NCBI GenBank assembly: GCA_963575745.1
Contig: CAUYUJ010015303.1
Coordinates: 279,655-342,083, forward strand
From: Prorocentrum cordatum
Lineage: Eukaryota; Sar; Dinophyceae; Prorocentrales; Prorocentraceae
Direction: 5' to 3'
Length of the DNA: 62,429 bases
Position numbers and translations under genes: made by a program. The notes under the pieces are model-generated. The model made no database searches. It worked only from the letters and a program-made list of their open reading frames with translations, and was not told where the DNA came from. Of this stretch, positions 29,135 to 39,880 are shown piece after piece; the first letter of the stretch is position 1, and the number at the start of each line of letters is the position of its first letter.

Positions 29135-32100
29135 GCGCATTCATATGCACGCGTCGGACGTTAAACTTGGGAGCCGAATCGGCCACCACCTCGGGCCCAC
29201 ATCAGTTTGCATGCCAACGTGGCGACTTCCCCTTGCAGTCGCATGTAGAAACAAGCGTGCGCGCGTCGGCCTCTTGCGGGCTGCGCCAGGACATGGACGC
29301 GTGAAACACGACATGTTAAGCTGGAAATCAAGTCGCGCGCCGCTGAAGGACCACTTCGGTTTCCATGCCAACGCGACAGCATGGCGGCTGCCCTGCTGCG
29401 GACACCGCAGACGCCACCACTTGCGAGAGCGCGCGTGCGCGCTGGCGCATTGCACGCTACACCAATGCCAGGACACGTCAACCACGCATGTTCCGTTGGA
29501 AATCAAATCGGTCACCGCTAGGCGTTAATTTAATTGCCCAGGCCAGCATGGCGACTGTCTTACTGCGGACATCACAGAACCACCGCGTGCGAAAGCGCGC
29601 GCACGTTTGTCGGCTGCACAAATAGATGGACGCGTAAAACAAACAACCGCATGTTCAGTTGGAGAGCAAATACGCCACCGCTAAGGGCCCATGTCGGGTT
29701 GAAGGAACACAATTACAAGTGTCTTATTGCGGGTATGCGGGAACCACCATGCGCAGGCGCGCGCCAATGCTATGTACGCTGCGCCAGTAGACGGGCACGT
29801 CGAACCGCATGCCAAGTTGGAACTCCAATCGGTCACCGCTAAGGGCCCACTTCAGTTCCCAGGGCGACGCGGCGACTTTCCGATTGCGGGCAATACAGAA
29901 CCCGCAGCGCGCGAGAGCGCGCGCGCGCGCGTCGGCACGTTGCCGTTGAACGCTGCGCGAGTCGACCTCCGCGTAACACAACGCATGTTAAGTTGGAGAT
30001 CGAATCGGGCACCGCCGCTGAGGGCTCACTTCAGTTTCCAAGCCAACGTGGCGATTGTCCCATTGCGGAGGATACAGGGGCGACCACGCGCAAGAGCGCG
30101 CGCGCGGGCGTCGGCGCGTTGCGCGCTGCACCAGCAGACGGACGCGTAAACCACGCATGTGGAGTTGGACATTCAATCGGTCACTGCCAAGACTTCGCTT
30201 CTGTCTCCAGGCGAACGCGGCGATGGTTCACATGCGGCCAATACGCACCACCACGCCAGAACGCGAGCGCGCGCGCCAGTGCGTTGCTCGCAACACCAAT
30301 AGACGGAATGTTTGTTGTGGTGTGAACCAGTTCAATTCGTGTACCGCTCAAAGGGGCCACATCACCTCCCAGGCCAAAGCGGCGACTTTTCCATTGCGGA
30401 CGATACAGGCGCCACCGCGCGAGAGGGCGCGCGCCCGCGTCGGCGGGCTGCGCGCTGCACGAACAGACGGGGGCGCACTACAAGCAGTGGGCTGGAGTGG
30501 GAAATCCAAACCCAAGTGGCCACCCCGAACAGTTAGTCTTTATCTAGTCCCAACGACAGCGTGGCGACAGCCCGACTGCGGGCAACGCAGCGCAGGATGC
30601 ACAACTCGCGAGGGCGCGCGCGCGCTCGTCGGCGCGTCGCGCGCTAGACCCTTCAACGGGCACGGGAATGCACCGTGCCAGCCTGGAAATCAATGCGGCC
30701 ACCGCTAAGGGTCCCCCAGTTGCCAGGCCCACATGGCGACTGCCACCTTGCGGACAAGGCAGGAACCCCCATGCGCGAGAACGCGCGCGCGCGTCGGTGC
30801 GCTGTGCGCTCCCCCCATAGACGGGCACGTAAAAACCGCATGTTCGCTTGGAGCTCGAAGTTGCCACCGCTGTGGGTTCACTTCAGGCACCAAGCAAACG
30901 TGGCGACTGTTCGATTGCGGGCAATGCAGGTACCGCCGCCTGCGGGCGCGCGCGCGTCACGTCTCAACGCGTTTCGCGCTGCGCCGATCCCGCGGCGCGC
31001 GCAACACCGCATGTTAAGTGTGAAATCGAATCGGCCACCGCCAGGGGGGGCTTCAGTTTCCACGGCAGCATGGCGACTGCCTTGTTGTTGCCGTTGCAGA
31101 GACCACTCGCGAGCGCGCGCGTCGGTGCTTTGTAGGAAGCACCATCGGCGGACATGCGAAAAAAACGCCTGTCCTAGTGGAACCCAATCGGCCACCGCCA
31201 AGGGCGCACTTCAACTCCGAAGCCAACGTGGCGACTGCCCTACAGCTGGCAACGCAGCCGCCACCGCGCGCGAGAGCGCGCGCGCGCGACGCGCGCATCG
31301 ACGCGCCGCACGCTTGACACGCAGACGGACGCGTAATGCCGCAAGTTGGGTTGAAAATGCAAGAAGCCACCGACAAGAGTCCACTGCAGTTCCCATGTCA
31401 GCATGGCGGCCGTCCGATTGCGAGCACTATTGGGGCCACCGCGCGCGAGAGCTTGCGCGCGTCGGCGCGTTGTGCGCTGCGCCAATAGGCCGACACGTGA
31501 AACAACCCATGTGAAGTTGGAAAGTTGGTCGAGAAGAGTTTCTTCAGGCCATCATGGGGGCAACCTTATTGCTGTCAAAGCCACCGCGCGCGCGAGAGAA
31601 CGCGCGGCGCGTTGCACGCCGCACCAATAGGCGGTCACGTAAAAACTGCATGTCCAGTTGGAAATCCAATCGGTCATTGCTGAAGGTCCACGCCAGTTTC
31701 CAGGCCAATTTGGCCACTGTCCCACTGCGGCAACACAAAAATCACCCGCGCGCGAGATCGCGCGTTGTTCACAAAAAAGACAGACTTGTTAAAAAAAAAC
31801 ACATGCTGGGTTAGAAATCAAATCTGTCACCACCAAGGGTTCGCTTCCGTTCCCAGACCAAAGCGACGATGTGCTATGTTCGGCAATGGGCATCACATCA
31901 ACCACCACGCGCGAGAGCGCGCGCGCGTCGGCGGCGCGTCCTGCACATCACCATGAGGTGGTCACGGTAAACCGTATGTTAACTTAAACATCCAATCTGT
32001 CACCGCTAAGGTGCCACTTCAGTTTCCAGGCCAACATGGCGATTGCTCCACTGTGGACTGTGGACAATGAGGAAATTACCCCTCGCGCGCGAGCGTCGGC

Positions 32101-33000
32101 GCGTTGCTCGCAGCACCATTCGGTGGTCACGTAAAAAAAGCATGTCGGGTTGAAAATCACATCTATCACCGCCAAGGGTTCACTTCAGTTTCTAGGCCAG
32201 CATAGCGAATGTTCTATTGTGGACAATACAGAAATCGTGCGCGCGCGATTTCTACATTGTCCACACCAGAAAAATCGCGCACGCCATGTAATCAGCACCA
32301 ACAGGGAGACACGCGAAACAACATGCATGTTACTTTGGAATTCCGATCGGTCGGTCGGCGCCAAGGTTTCAGTTCAGTGTTCAGTCCCCAGGTCAGCGTG
32401 GCACATGCCCTCTATTGCGGGCAAGGCGGGAGCACCGCTCGCGCGCGCGCTGGCGCCCTTGCCATTATGCAAATGCACGAACACGTGGAAAACACATGAG
32501 GTGTTGGAAATCAAATCGGTCACCGCTGAGGGCCCACTTCAGTTTCCAGGCCAACATGGCGACTGCCCTATTGCTGACAGGCACCGCCACTCCCGAGAGC
32601 CCGCGCGCGCGTCGGCCCGTTGTGTGCCGCGCCAAAATACGGACGCGTAGGCGTAAACGCCGCGAGTTCAGTTTGAGCTCCAATCGGCCACCGCTGATGT
32701 CGCACGTTAGTGTCCAGGCCAACATTGCGACCGTCCGATTGCGGACAAGATTGGGGCCAGAGCGCGCGAGACCGCGCGCGCGCATCGGCGCGCTGTGCAA
32801 ATAGACGGACACGTGCAGCACGCATGTCCGTTTAGAAGTTGGAAACCGAATCGGTCGCCACCAAGGGTTCAGTTCGGCTCCCAGGCCAACATTGCGATTG
32901 TCTTAGTGCGGGCAATGCAGAAACCGCAACGCGCAAGAGCACGCGAGTCGGCACGTTGTGCGTTGCACCAGTGGGCTGGCGCATAAAAGCGCATGGTGGG
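29135..33000 (+). repeat. 168-bp satellite array 1, about 23 diverged units
   Basis: Units of about 147-177 bp. Each has, in order, CATGTTAAGTTGGAAATC, AATCGGTCACCGCTAAGG, TTTCCAGGCCAACATGG, GCGGGCAATACAGAAACC, a CGCGCGAGAGCGCGCG hairpin with alternating CG, GTCGGCGCGTTGCGC, and ACCAATAGACGGTCACGTA. Units are 70-90% alike by eye. Open frames throughout are repeat artefacts. The array lies inside the putative intron of the three-exon gene. Confidence 0.9.
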
Positions 33001-34014
33001 CCCCACCGCGGCTGGCGTTTTTTTTTTGTGGACATGCAACAACGCCCATCCATTGTCTATTCCATCCCCCGATAGCGCTATGTACGGTGGCACCTTAGCC
33101 AACGAGCCGATATGGCTACTTCCCTAGGTTGGACAGAACGGAACTACTGAAACCTCCGCCGCGGCTGGCCGATGGCACGCGCCAGCGGCCACCTGCAACG
33201 ACCACCGCCACCGAACCCCAAGACCCCAAGGTTCCCTCGAGCTTAGAATACCCATGGGTCATCCCACTGGCGCTCCGCAGGGTCAAAGTAACCCCCCTTC
33301 CAACACTTAGTGCAACAAGCACGTGATTTTGCAGTTTCGCTTCTGTCGGGCGTTGGAAATCGGTTCTAATGTGTCTTGGGGGAGCCCCGCGACAGAACCA
33401 AGACAGCCCCAAGATCCAAGACGGCCCCAAGCCCCAAGAGCGCCCCCGAACGCACATGGTTTACCAACAGGGCCCCAAGAGGCGACCTAGGGGGATTTAG
33501 AATCTAGAGGGCGACGCTGGTATGGCCCCCCATTCATAGATCGATATCCCCAAATCGGCCCCTGCATTGAATTGTACCCGAGGTTTCGGCCCACACGTGC
33601 CTCCTGAGTGCCCCAGCTAGCTTGGATATTGCTCAGCTCCAAGATGGCTCCAAACCCGCTTTAAGATGGCCCCGAGAGGCCCCCCCTCCCCCACCCCCAT
33701 TCCCCACCATAGGCCCCGACTGCTAAAGAGAGCAACGGGCCCGCGGAGGCCTCCCCCTCTGGAGACTCTGGAGATTCAGGGGCACCCTTCAAGCTAAAGC
33801 AAGCTCGCACGATCGTGGAACCAATGACCCCTGCCATAAGACAGGTTGTAGTCCGCACAGCCCTTCGAAAACGCTCACGGACAGCACTTGAGCGCAAAGG
33901 CCCTTGAAAACCCAGTTGCACAAACAGTTACGATTAACGGCAACGCAACTTGCAGTGACATGTGGATGCGTGTCTGTTGCCATGCAGTACAGGCGTATAT
34001 CATAAGAGACCCCA

Positions 34015-35403
34015 TCATCGAAATATCACCGAGCTCAAAGTTAAGCAGACCACGGCCTCGACCGAACCAAGGGCAGGCTTGTAGACGTCGACGTTGGCCA
34101 CAATGAAGAAGATCAGGTCCTTGGCGGCCGCCTGGAAGCCGCGGTGGACCTCCTCCTCGAAGTCGGAAGCGTCACCGTAGATACACAAGGAAGCAAATCT
34201 GTCGACCACGCCAGTGTGATCAGTGAGGTCGACCATCATGTTGAAGGCGTCCACCCGCGGATCCGTAGCCTCAGCCGCCTCAGCCTCCCCCTCGGAAGGC
34301 TTGGCTTCGGCATGGCCCTTGCACAACGACATGACCTTCTCCTGGAAGGCCGAGTTGGCGCCATCGATCTCGTTCGCGATTGCAGTTGGGTCCGTGCTAG
34401 GAAACATCTCAGCCAACTTGTCCCATGCGAGCTTGATGGCGTTCGAGTTGCATGAGCCCTTGAGGCCTGCAGCCGTGGCGAGGTTGCGAAGGCGTGGCGA
34501 AGCCATCTTGATCGCAGCCATCATCTTCTTCGCAGTGGTGCGAAGCTCTCCTGACACGACCCCCCCTGCACGAACGGTCTTGAGGACGTCGCCCGCGACG
34601 ATCATCATCGAGAGGTCGATGTAAGCCTGCTTGAACAAACCGTTCTTGATCTGCACCTCGCACTTCGTCTCCCCGCGCTCGTACGTAATCGTTTCGGCAT
34701 CGTCGAACACGAAGGGCGCAAAGTGCTGCAAGGCCGACCGCACCTCCTCGATCATGGCCACGCAGTTGTCCTCATGCTTCGCGTCGAGGCAGATCCGCTC
34801 CACCATGTCCACCACGATGCTGTTCTGCGTGCGGGTGAGCAGCGCGATGACCGTCTCGGCCGTGGGATTGCTGTCGGTGCACCCCGAGGATAGCAAGGCC
34901 ATCCCCAAACACATGCGTGAGAGCGGGAACCAGCCAGGGGGCTGAGCATCTGTGTCGGGGACGATGTCGATTGGGCATTCGGCGAGCTTCAACATGAGTG
35001 AGGGGTCAATGGACGCCAATTGGAACGATGTCTGTTGGATAATCTGCACGAGGAGGGGACATTTCAAAGATAGCACCGTCTTCCGATCATCATCCGAGAA
35101 CACCTGGTTGACAAAATCAGCGGGGGCCTGCTTCAGCTCATCAAATATACGTTTACGATCCTGCATCTCGCGCGCCAGGATGGTGACCTCCTCAGACAGC
35201 TTCAGGCAGGCCTCATCACTAGGGAACTTGGCGAGCTCGCGAGCCGACTTGACGAGAGCAGTGGTGGCGGCCTCGTGAGTTCGATTCCTAGGGCGGTTGT
35301 TCCACTGCTGCTCCGCATCATGGACGTCCATCGCCTTGGCCCGCCTGAGCAAGGCCCTGCCCACGGCAGCGTCTTTGGGACTACACTTCTTGTTGGCCTT
35401 GCC
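34015..35403 (-). CDS. Putative middle exon of the three-exon gene
   Basis: An open frame of about 460 residues, helical and acidic, with motifs such as MGMALLSSGC-like and FAPFVFDDAETITYERG but no recognised domain. On the minus strand a candidate acceptor, GCCTCGAAG followed by GGCAAGGCC (exon start 35403), and a candidate donor in the upstream exon (GCTGGG followed by GTGCGTGT) are both in phase 0 and define a 211-nt intron. The 3' end lies somewhere in the last codons before 34015. Several GT sites exist there and the donor is not resolved. Confidence 0.6.
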   Translation of the reverse strand, partial: GKANKKCSPKDAAVGRALLRRAKAMDVHDAEQQWNNRPRNRTHEAATTALVKSARELAKFPSDEACLKLSEEVTILAREMQDRKRIFDELKQAPADFVNQVFSDDDRKTVLSLKCPLLVQIIQQTSFQLASIDPSLMLKLAECPIDIVPDTDAQPPGWFPLSRMCLGMALLSSGCTDSNPTAETVIALLTRTQNSIVVDMVERICLDAKHEDNCVAMIEEVRSALQHFAPFVFDDAETITYERGETKCEVQIKNGLFKQAYIDLSMMIVAGDVLKTVRAGGVVSGELRTTAKKMMAAIKMASPRLRNLATAAGLKGSCNSNAIKLAWDKLAEMFPSTDPTAIANEIDGANSAFQEKVMSLCKGHAEAKPSEGEAEAAEATDPRVDAFNMMVDLTDHTGVVDRFASLCIYGDASDFEEEVHRGFQAAAKDLIFFIVANVDVYKPALGSVEAVVCLTLSSVIFR

Positions 35404-35614
35404 CTTCGAGGCCACAGAAATCCCCACCAATTGCGTTAACCCTAGCGCCAAAACGGCGCCGCCCATTAGGTGTGTTTGTTCTTAAAACCGCATGCGTTTC
35501 ACTCGGGCACCCGGCACCAAACGAAGAAAAACGCGTAACAAAACAAACACGAATGCCCATGCAAAACTTACAATAGAGCTACATTGGAGGGAGATTTCTG
35601 TGCCCTACACGCAC

Positions 35615-36673
35615 CCCAGCCACAGAGCCGCCAGTATCGTCCGCGTAGTCGTCGTCGCCGTCGCGGGCCACGCTGAGCTCCACGGCGCTGCCACGAGAGT
35701 CGCGAGACTTGGCGTCGAACGGCAACACAAACACTCCTGGCCCAGCGGAAGAAGGAGACTGCATCGGCGTGGCCCGCTGCGGCACCTCGGACTCTGCTGC
35801 ATCGGCGTCGGACTCGGCGACGTCCTCCATGTTGGCCACGTCCTTGTCATCCACGTCGTGGCTCCGAGCTCGCAGCGCAGCAGGGGCCTTGCTAGTCAGT
35901 CGCCTGACCTTCCTCTGCTGCTGGTAGGCCTCATCAGCAAGGTCTTCATCAGCATGCTCCTCCACTCTATTGTTGGTTGCACCGCTCTTGACTCCGCGCC
36001 GAAACCTGTAATCTGCAAGCTGAGGGTTCGGATCATTGACCACCCACACGCCCATGGCGCGAAACCTGGTGTCCCTGGAGATCTCTGCAGCGGGGTACTT
36101 ATGGCGAATCTTCTCGATGACCTCATCTTCCTCATCGGAGCGAGCATAGGGCACCTTGTAGATCTTGCAGAAGGTCGAGAGCTTGTAGAAGCCGCCCTCC
36201 TCGAATGAGTCCACGTAGCTCTCCTCGAAGGACTCGGTCCAGCATTTGAGTGTCTTCTTCTCCTCGTGTTTGAACTTCCCTTCTTTCCTGACGCGATCGC
36301 GCCGAAGGAGGCCGAATCGAGTGTCTAAGGTTGGGTTACTTTTCTTCTCGTCCACCAGCTCCTGGAGTGCACAGTCGAAAAATCGTCGTTTGGTGTCCCA
36401 GCAGTGGTGGCACTCTCTGCCTGATAGCCTGATCTGGCCAGTCACGGAGCTCCGATCATACTTCACCCACTTGACCAAAGCGACGCCATCGCCGTCGCGA
36501 TCGATGTCACGGCTGGTCTGCCCACAGAGACAGCATTCTGCAGGATCAGCTTCTGCGATCTCTTCCTGGATAGTTTTCGGCTTCTTCCGAGTCTGAGTCT
36601 GAGTCTGAGTGGCCGTCTTCTTGGCGTGCAGGCCGCCCGCACACGACTTGGGAACCACAACTGTCTTGCCCAT
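35615..36673 (-). CDS. Putative 5' exon with Cys4-type finger
   Basis: The first ATG after a relict spliced leader is at 36673 (MGKTVVVPKS); an earlier in-frame TTG is not needed. From about residue 45 the protein has ECCLCGQTSRD followed 40 residues later by ECHHCWDTK, a Cys-pair finger that may bind zinc. A KWVKYDR segment lies between the pairs. Later parts are acidic and end in a Ser/Pro-rich tail before the candidate donor at 35614. A TQTQTQTR tract near residue 25 comes from a short hexamer repeat in DNA. Molecular function is unknown; a nuclear or RNA-associated role would be a guess from the finger alone. The gene would run on the minus strand from about 36.8 to 26.6 kb. Confidence 0.65.
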
Positions 36674-36768
36674 CGAACTGGAAACTGGAATCCGAGATAC
36701 CGAAATGAATATGTTGGCCTGTAGGCTGGCCAATCTGGAAAGCTGCAGACGCAGCGCGTCGCAGCCTT

Positions 36769-36790
36769 CTCCAGGCCAAAATGGCTGCGA
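36769..36790 (-). other. Diverged relict spliced leader at three-exon gene
   Basis: The minus strand reads TCGCAGCCATTTTGGC, then CTGGAG. It keeps the 12-nt core AGCCATTTTGGC of the DinoSL but has changes on both sides. Its location about 95 nt upstream of the ATG at 36673 on the coding strand supports it being a relict rather than chance. Confidence 0.55.
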
Positions 36791-36799
36791 ACGAACATA

Positions 36800-37905
36800 G
36801 TATGGTATGATCGTGCAATCGTGCTGTTCATAATACTAGGTGCGCATGCCTATGGACGCCCAGACGGCCCAAATATTTAGAACATGTTGTTGGCGGCCTG
36901 CGTTTTGATGCCATCGATTGACGCATGAATGTTTTGTTTGTTTGTTTGCACGGTTGCATTGTTGCTTGGCAGCGTACGTGGGCCTCTCCTCTGGGCCCTG
37001 CACCATTAACCTTTCAATGCTAAACTTGTTATAGGGGGACGGCTTTACTTGCAGAGTATTGAGTGCTCCAGACATCGGAGATGAACAAAGACGAAGTTGG
37101 TAAAACAACTAACTCACTAATGGCGCTATCAAGTCCTCAGGGGCCCAGAAGGAGGGCCAGCTTGACCTCTCGAGAGAAGTGAGAAGGATTCGATGGCAAT
37201 GCCTGCGGCGGCCGCACGTCTCTTGGCCATGAAGGTGGCGAGGCCACGTGCTCCGCGACTCAGTCCGTCGACTGACTCACGCTCAATCGAGCTCAAGCGC
37301 TGAGCAGCATCAAAAATCAAACAGCGGCGCGAGCCAAGTTCAGTCCGATCTGCGGGCTGCGACGTTTTCGCATCTGCAGCTCGCGCCCCTGCCACCTAAG
37401 CTCGCACCCCCTGGCGCGGGGACCTTGCACAACCCAAAAGTACAGTTCTGAACAGAGCTTTGCTCAGAAGATTGCATCTGAACAAACCTCTGAACAATTC
37501 CTGTTCAGAAGAATTGTTCTGAACACATGTGTTTTTCAAGGAAACGGCGAGTTCTGAACAAACGCGTGTTCAGAAGAGGGGGGCTGTTCAGAAAAAGATG
37601 GGGTTCTGAACAGACTGTTGTTCAGACGTTTGGGCGGCCCTGGGCAGGCCCAGTTCGGGCCCTTCGGCGGTGCAACTTCTGTTTCCTTGGGTGGGTGAGC
37701 GAGCTTAGGCTAGGGCTTCGGCGGCGCAAGGTTTCCACCGCGAGCGGACCCATGGCGGGCAGCCCGCAACCGGTATGACGTCACCTCCTCGAGCCCCCCT
37801 TTCTACTACTCGCTACTCCAGTTCTCCCCCCATCCCGACCCTATGGCATCATCATTGCACGCAGCATGCAAGCCAGAGACAAGTGGCGCACTGGAAACTC
37901 GTTGC
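36800..37905. other. Intergenic with TTCTGAACA/TGTTCAGAA hairpin cluster
   Basis: At about 37,440-37,635 the words TTCTGAACA and TGTTCAGAA occur roughly a dozen times in alternating orientation. Several pairs form 8-9-bp stems with 5-6-nt loops, for example near 37,552-37,575. The rest shows no gene. Confidence 0.6.
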
Positions 37906-39108
37906 CTAAGCTCCAGGCGGTCCAGGGGCAGGATCTCCAGAGGATGCAGCAGCGCCTGCATCTGGACGGAGCATCTCGACAATCGTATTCAAGATGTCTT
38001 GCTCAGCAAGGGGGATGTCAGGTCGACGAGCCCACTCCTGGGCAACTAAAAAATTATGCGCTCGCAACTCGGCTGGCAGCCGAGGAATACACCTGATGTG
38101 AACCTTTCTCACGTCGGAGAGTTTGGATGAATCTCGCATTCGGTGCTCCACCCGCCACTCTCCTTTCGGAATCACACCGTCACATATGACGCACTTCGCA
38201 CGGCCAGTGGGGGCCATGCCGTACAACGTGAGGCCTCCTCTTGGGAGTTCAGGGCCTGGAGGGCCTGGAGGGCCTGGGCCTTCGCCGACAGGCTCCACAG
38301 GAGCTGGAGCTGGCAGTGGCGGAGCTGGCACAGGAAACGGCTCTGGGTCGGCCTCGTGTGGGCCATCACCAGGATCAGAGTCAGCGCAACTCTCACTAGA
38401 CATATCAATGTTATCACACAAGGACTCTTCTCCAGAGTCATCATGGTACTCGCATCGGTCGGCCTCGTCTAACGGGTCGGGGGGTTCGCCAGCCTTCGTG
38501 ACGGGAGCTGGCTCATCTTCCATTTCAACGGGTGCCATGCCGAACGGCAACCATGGAGCAGGGGCAGGGCCCTCTTTTGTCTTGGCCTTCTTTTTGACTG
38601 CGACCAGGCTCAGATTGAAATCAAGAAGCTGCTCTAAACGATAGGCGAACTGTCTATTGTGTTCCCGTGGCGCCCTGATCGGCCTGCAGATCGCACAACT
38701 TAATTCATCGATCTCATCTCCCCCGTGATCTTCCTGGGCTCTGGCACGCATGATAAAGCGTTTCAGAAATACATTGAACGGCAACGAAACTAACTGAACT
38801 CCCCCATCCGTCTGTGGCCCCCAGTTGCCACTGGCGTACTGGCTGACCCCCACGATCGTGAAGTATTCACCACCAGCCCCAAATTTGAAAGTGAGCATCC
38901 CGCACTCATGCACACCCAACGCACTCAAGCAAATATGAAGTGGTAGAGATCCCTGGGTACCAATCCTGTTTTGCACCAACGCAGCATACAGATTCTTGGA
39001 ACCTGTGGTGGACGAAGACCCCCCTGAACCCCCTCTTGTGAGCCTTGTGGGGCTGATTGGGTGGTCTGCAACGTGTATTGCTATGAGCACGCGATACACA
39101 CATGGCAT
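37906..39108 (-). CDS. Cys-rich uncharacterised protein (up to 400 aa)
   Basis: The frame runs from an ATG at 39108 to a stop at 37906. The N-terminal 30-40 residues (to SSSTTGS) look non-native and may be intron read-through, so the true exon may begin near 39,000. Clear blocks: KNLYAALVQNRIGTQG; a Cys pair SCAICRP (about residue 145); a Pro/Glu/Asp-rich spacer; and near the C-terminus AKCVICDGVIPKGEWRVEHR...HIRC, a Cys-x2-Cys...His-x2-Cys finger like small PARP-type or treble-clef fingers. This combination is seen in dinoflagellate multi-exon proteins. Role unknown. It lies upstream (5') of the three-exon gene, transcribed the same way. Confidence 0.6.
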   Translation of the reverse strand: MPCVYRVLIAIHVADHPISPTRLTRGGSGGSSSTTGSKNLYAALVQNRIGTQGSLPLHICLSALGVHECGMLTFKFGAGGEYFTIVGVSQYASGNWGPQTDGGVQLVSLPFNVFLKRFIMRARAQEDHGGDEIDELSCAICRPIRAPREHNRQFAYRLEQLLDFNLSLVAVKKKAKTKEGPAPAPWLPFGMAPVEMEDEPAPVTKAGEPPDPLDEADRCEYHDDSGEESLCDNIDMSSESCADSDPGDGPHEADPEPFPVPAPPLPAPAPVEPVGEGPGPPGPPGPELPRGGLTLYGMAPTGRAKCVICDGVIPKGEWRVEHRMRDSSKLSDVRKVHIRCIPRLPAELRAHNFLVAQEWARRPDIPLAEQDILNTIVEMLRPDAGAAASSGDPAPGPPGA

Positions 39109-39137
39109 ACACTATAACAATGTGTGGGTGTTGCTTA

Positions 39138-39572
39138 TCATACACTATTACATGTGGCATTGAATCGGAAACCAATACTCGTTGCCCCACCCCGTTTTCG
39201 CGAACGAGTTTGGTTTGAACCACGCCCCCAAGGAAATCCGAATGACATTGCTTGAAAAAAAACCTCGCGGGGCAAAGGGTGGACTGACTGAACGAGGGCG
39301 GGGCGGCCTTCGCCACGAGACCTAGGACCTGTGACCACACGGGCAAACCCAGGTTCTTCTGGGCAAATCCCACCGTACTTCTCTGCACACCCCATGTCGG
39401 CTGGATAAGACATGCCATTGGGACATTCCTCTGGGTCGTAGTCGAAGAGGCGCTTAGCTTCCTCCTTGATCCAGTTGTCTGTGTTGGTCACATTGATAAG
39501 GGACGGCTTCAGGCCGCAACCAACCGACTCCAACTGAGCACCAGCCTTCCAAAACCTGGCATGGTGCGGCAA
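39138..39572 (-). CDS. Possible additional 5' exon, Cys-rich
   Basis: A minus-strand frame with gene-like wording such as NTDNWIKEEAKRLFDYD and CAEKYGGICPEEPG, so more than a random frame. It may be an upstream exon of the gene at 37.9-39.1 kb or an isolated remnant. No splice sites were fixed; confidence is low. Confidence 0.3.
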   Translation of the reverse strand: MPHHARFWKAGAQLESVGCGLKPSLINVTNTDNWIKEEAKRLFDYDPEECPNGMSYPADMGCAEKYGGICPEEPGFARVVTGPRSRGEGRPALVQSVHPLPREVFFQAMSFGFPWGRGSNQTRSRKRGGATSIGFRFNATCNSV

Positions 39573-39735
39573 GGGGTCCTCCTAAGCTTACAATGCATTC
39601 CCGCATGGCTACCATCAATGGGTCCTTCTGCGCCTACCATGCACCCCCCCGCACGCACGCACACGCGCACGCGCGCGCGCAAGGGCACACGGGGTCGCTT
39701 TGCGGAGCACACAGGATATTCACAAACATGATTGC

Positions 39736-39880
39736 CGCTTCGCGTATCCCCCCAGCCCATCCAGAAACATGCACCAGTCAAGTTGGGTCGGCTTCTTTAG
39801 GGCGGAGTAGCTATTTCGGGGGGGGGCATATTGGGAGCATCTTGGAGGCCTCTTAGAGTCTTATTGGGGGCTTGTTGGGG
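39736..39880 (+). mobile_element. Partial copy D of the GGCCTCTTGG element
   Basis: Starts with CGCTTCGCGTATCCCCCCAG, the same left end as copy A, but the inner parts are missing and it goes directly into a few minisatellite-like units (TGGAGGCCTCTTAGAG). Confidence 0.6.

Larger units (their letters stand above)
27912..34014 (-). other. Putative 6.1 kb intron filled with tandem repeats
   Basis: Between the two coding blocks there is no sustained gene-like frame. Contents: about 28,000-28,690 unremarkable; 28,690-29,134 a 28-bp minisatellite; 29,135-33,000 a 168-bp satellite array; 33,000-34,014 unremarkable apart from Pro/His-rich fortuitous frames. The 3' end has a pyrimidine-rich acceptor at 27,912-27,923. 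Confidence 0.5.

Noticed and set aside
29109-31514. Open frames of 100-280 residues in the satellite array
   Set aside because: Same peptides recur with the 168-bp period in many frames; high CG content avoids stops.
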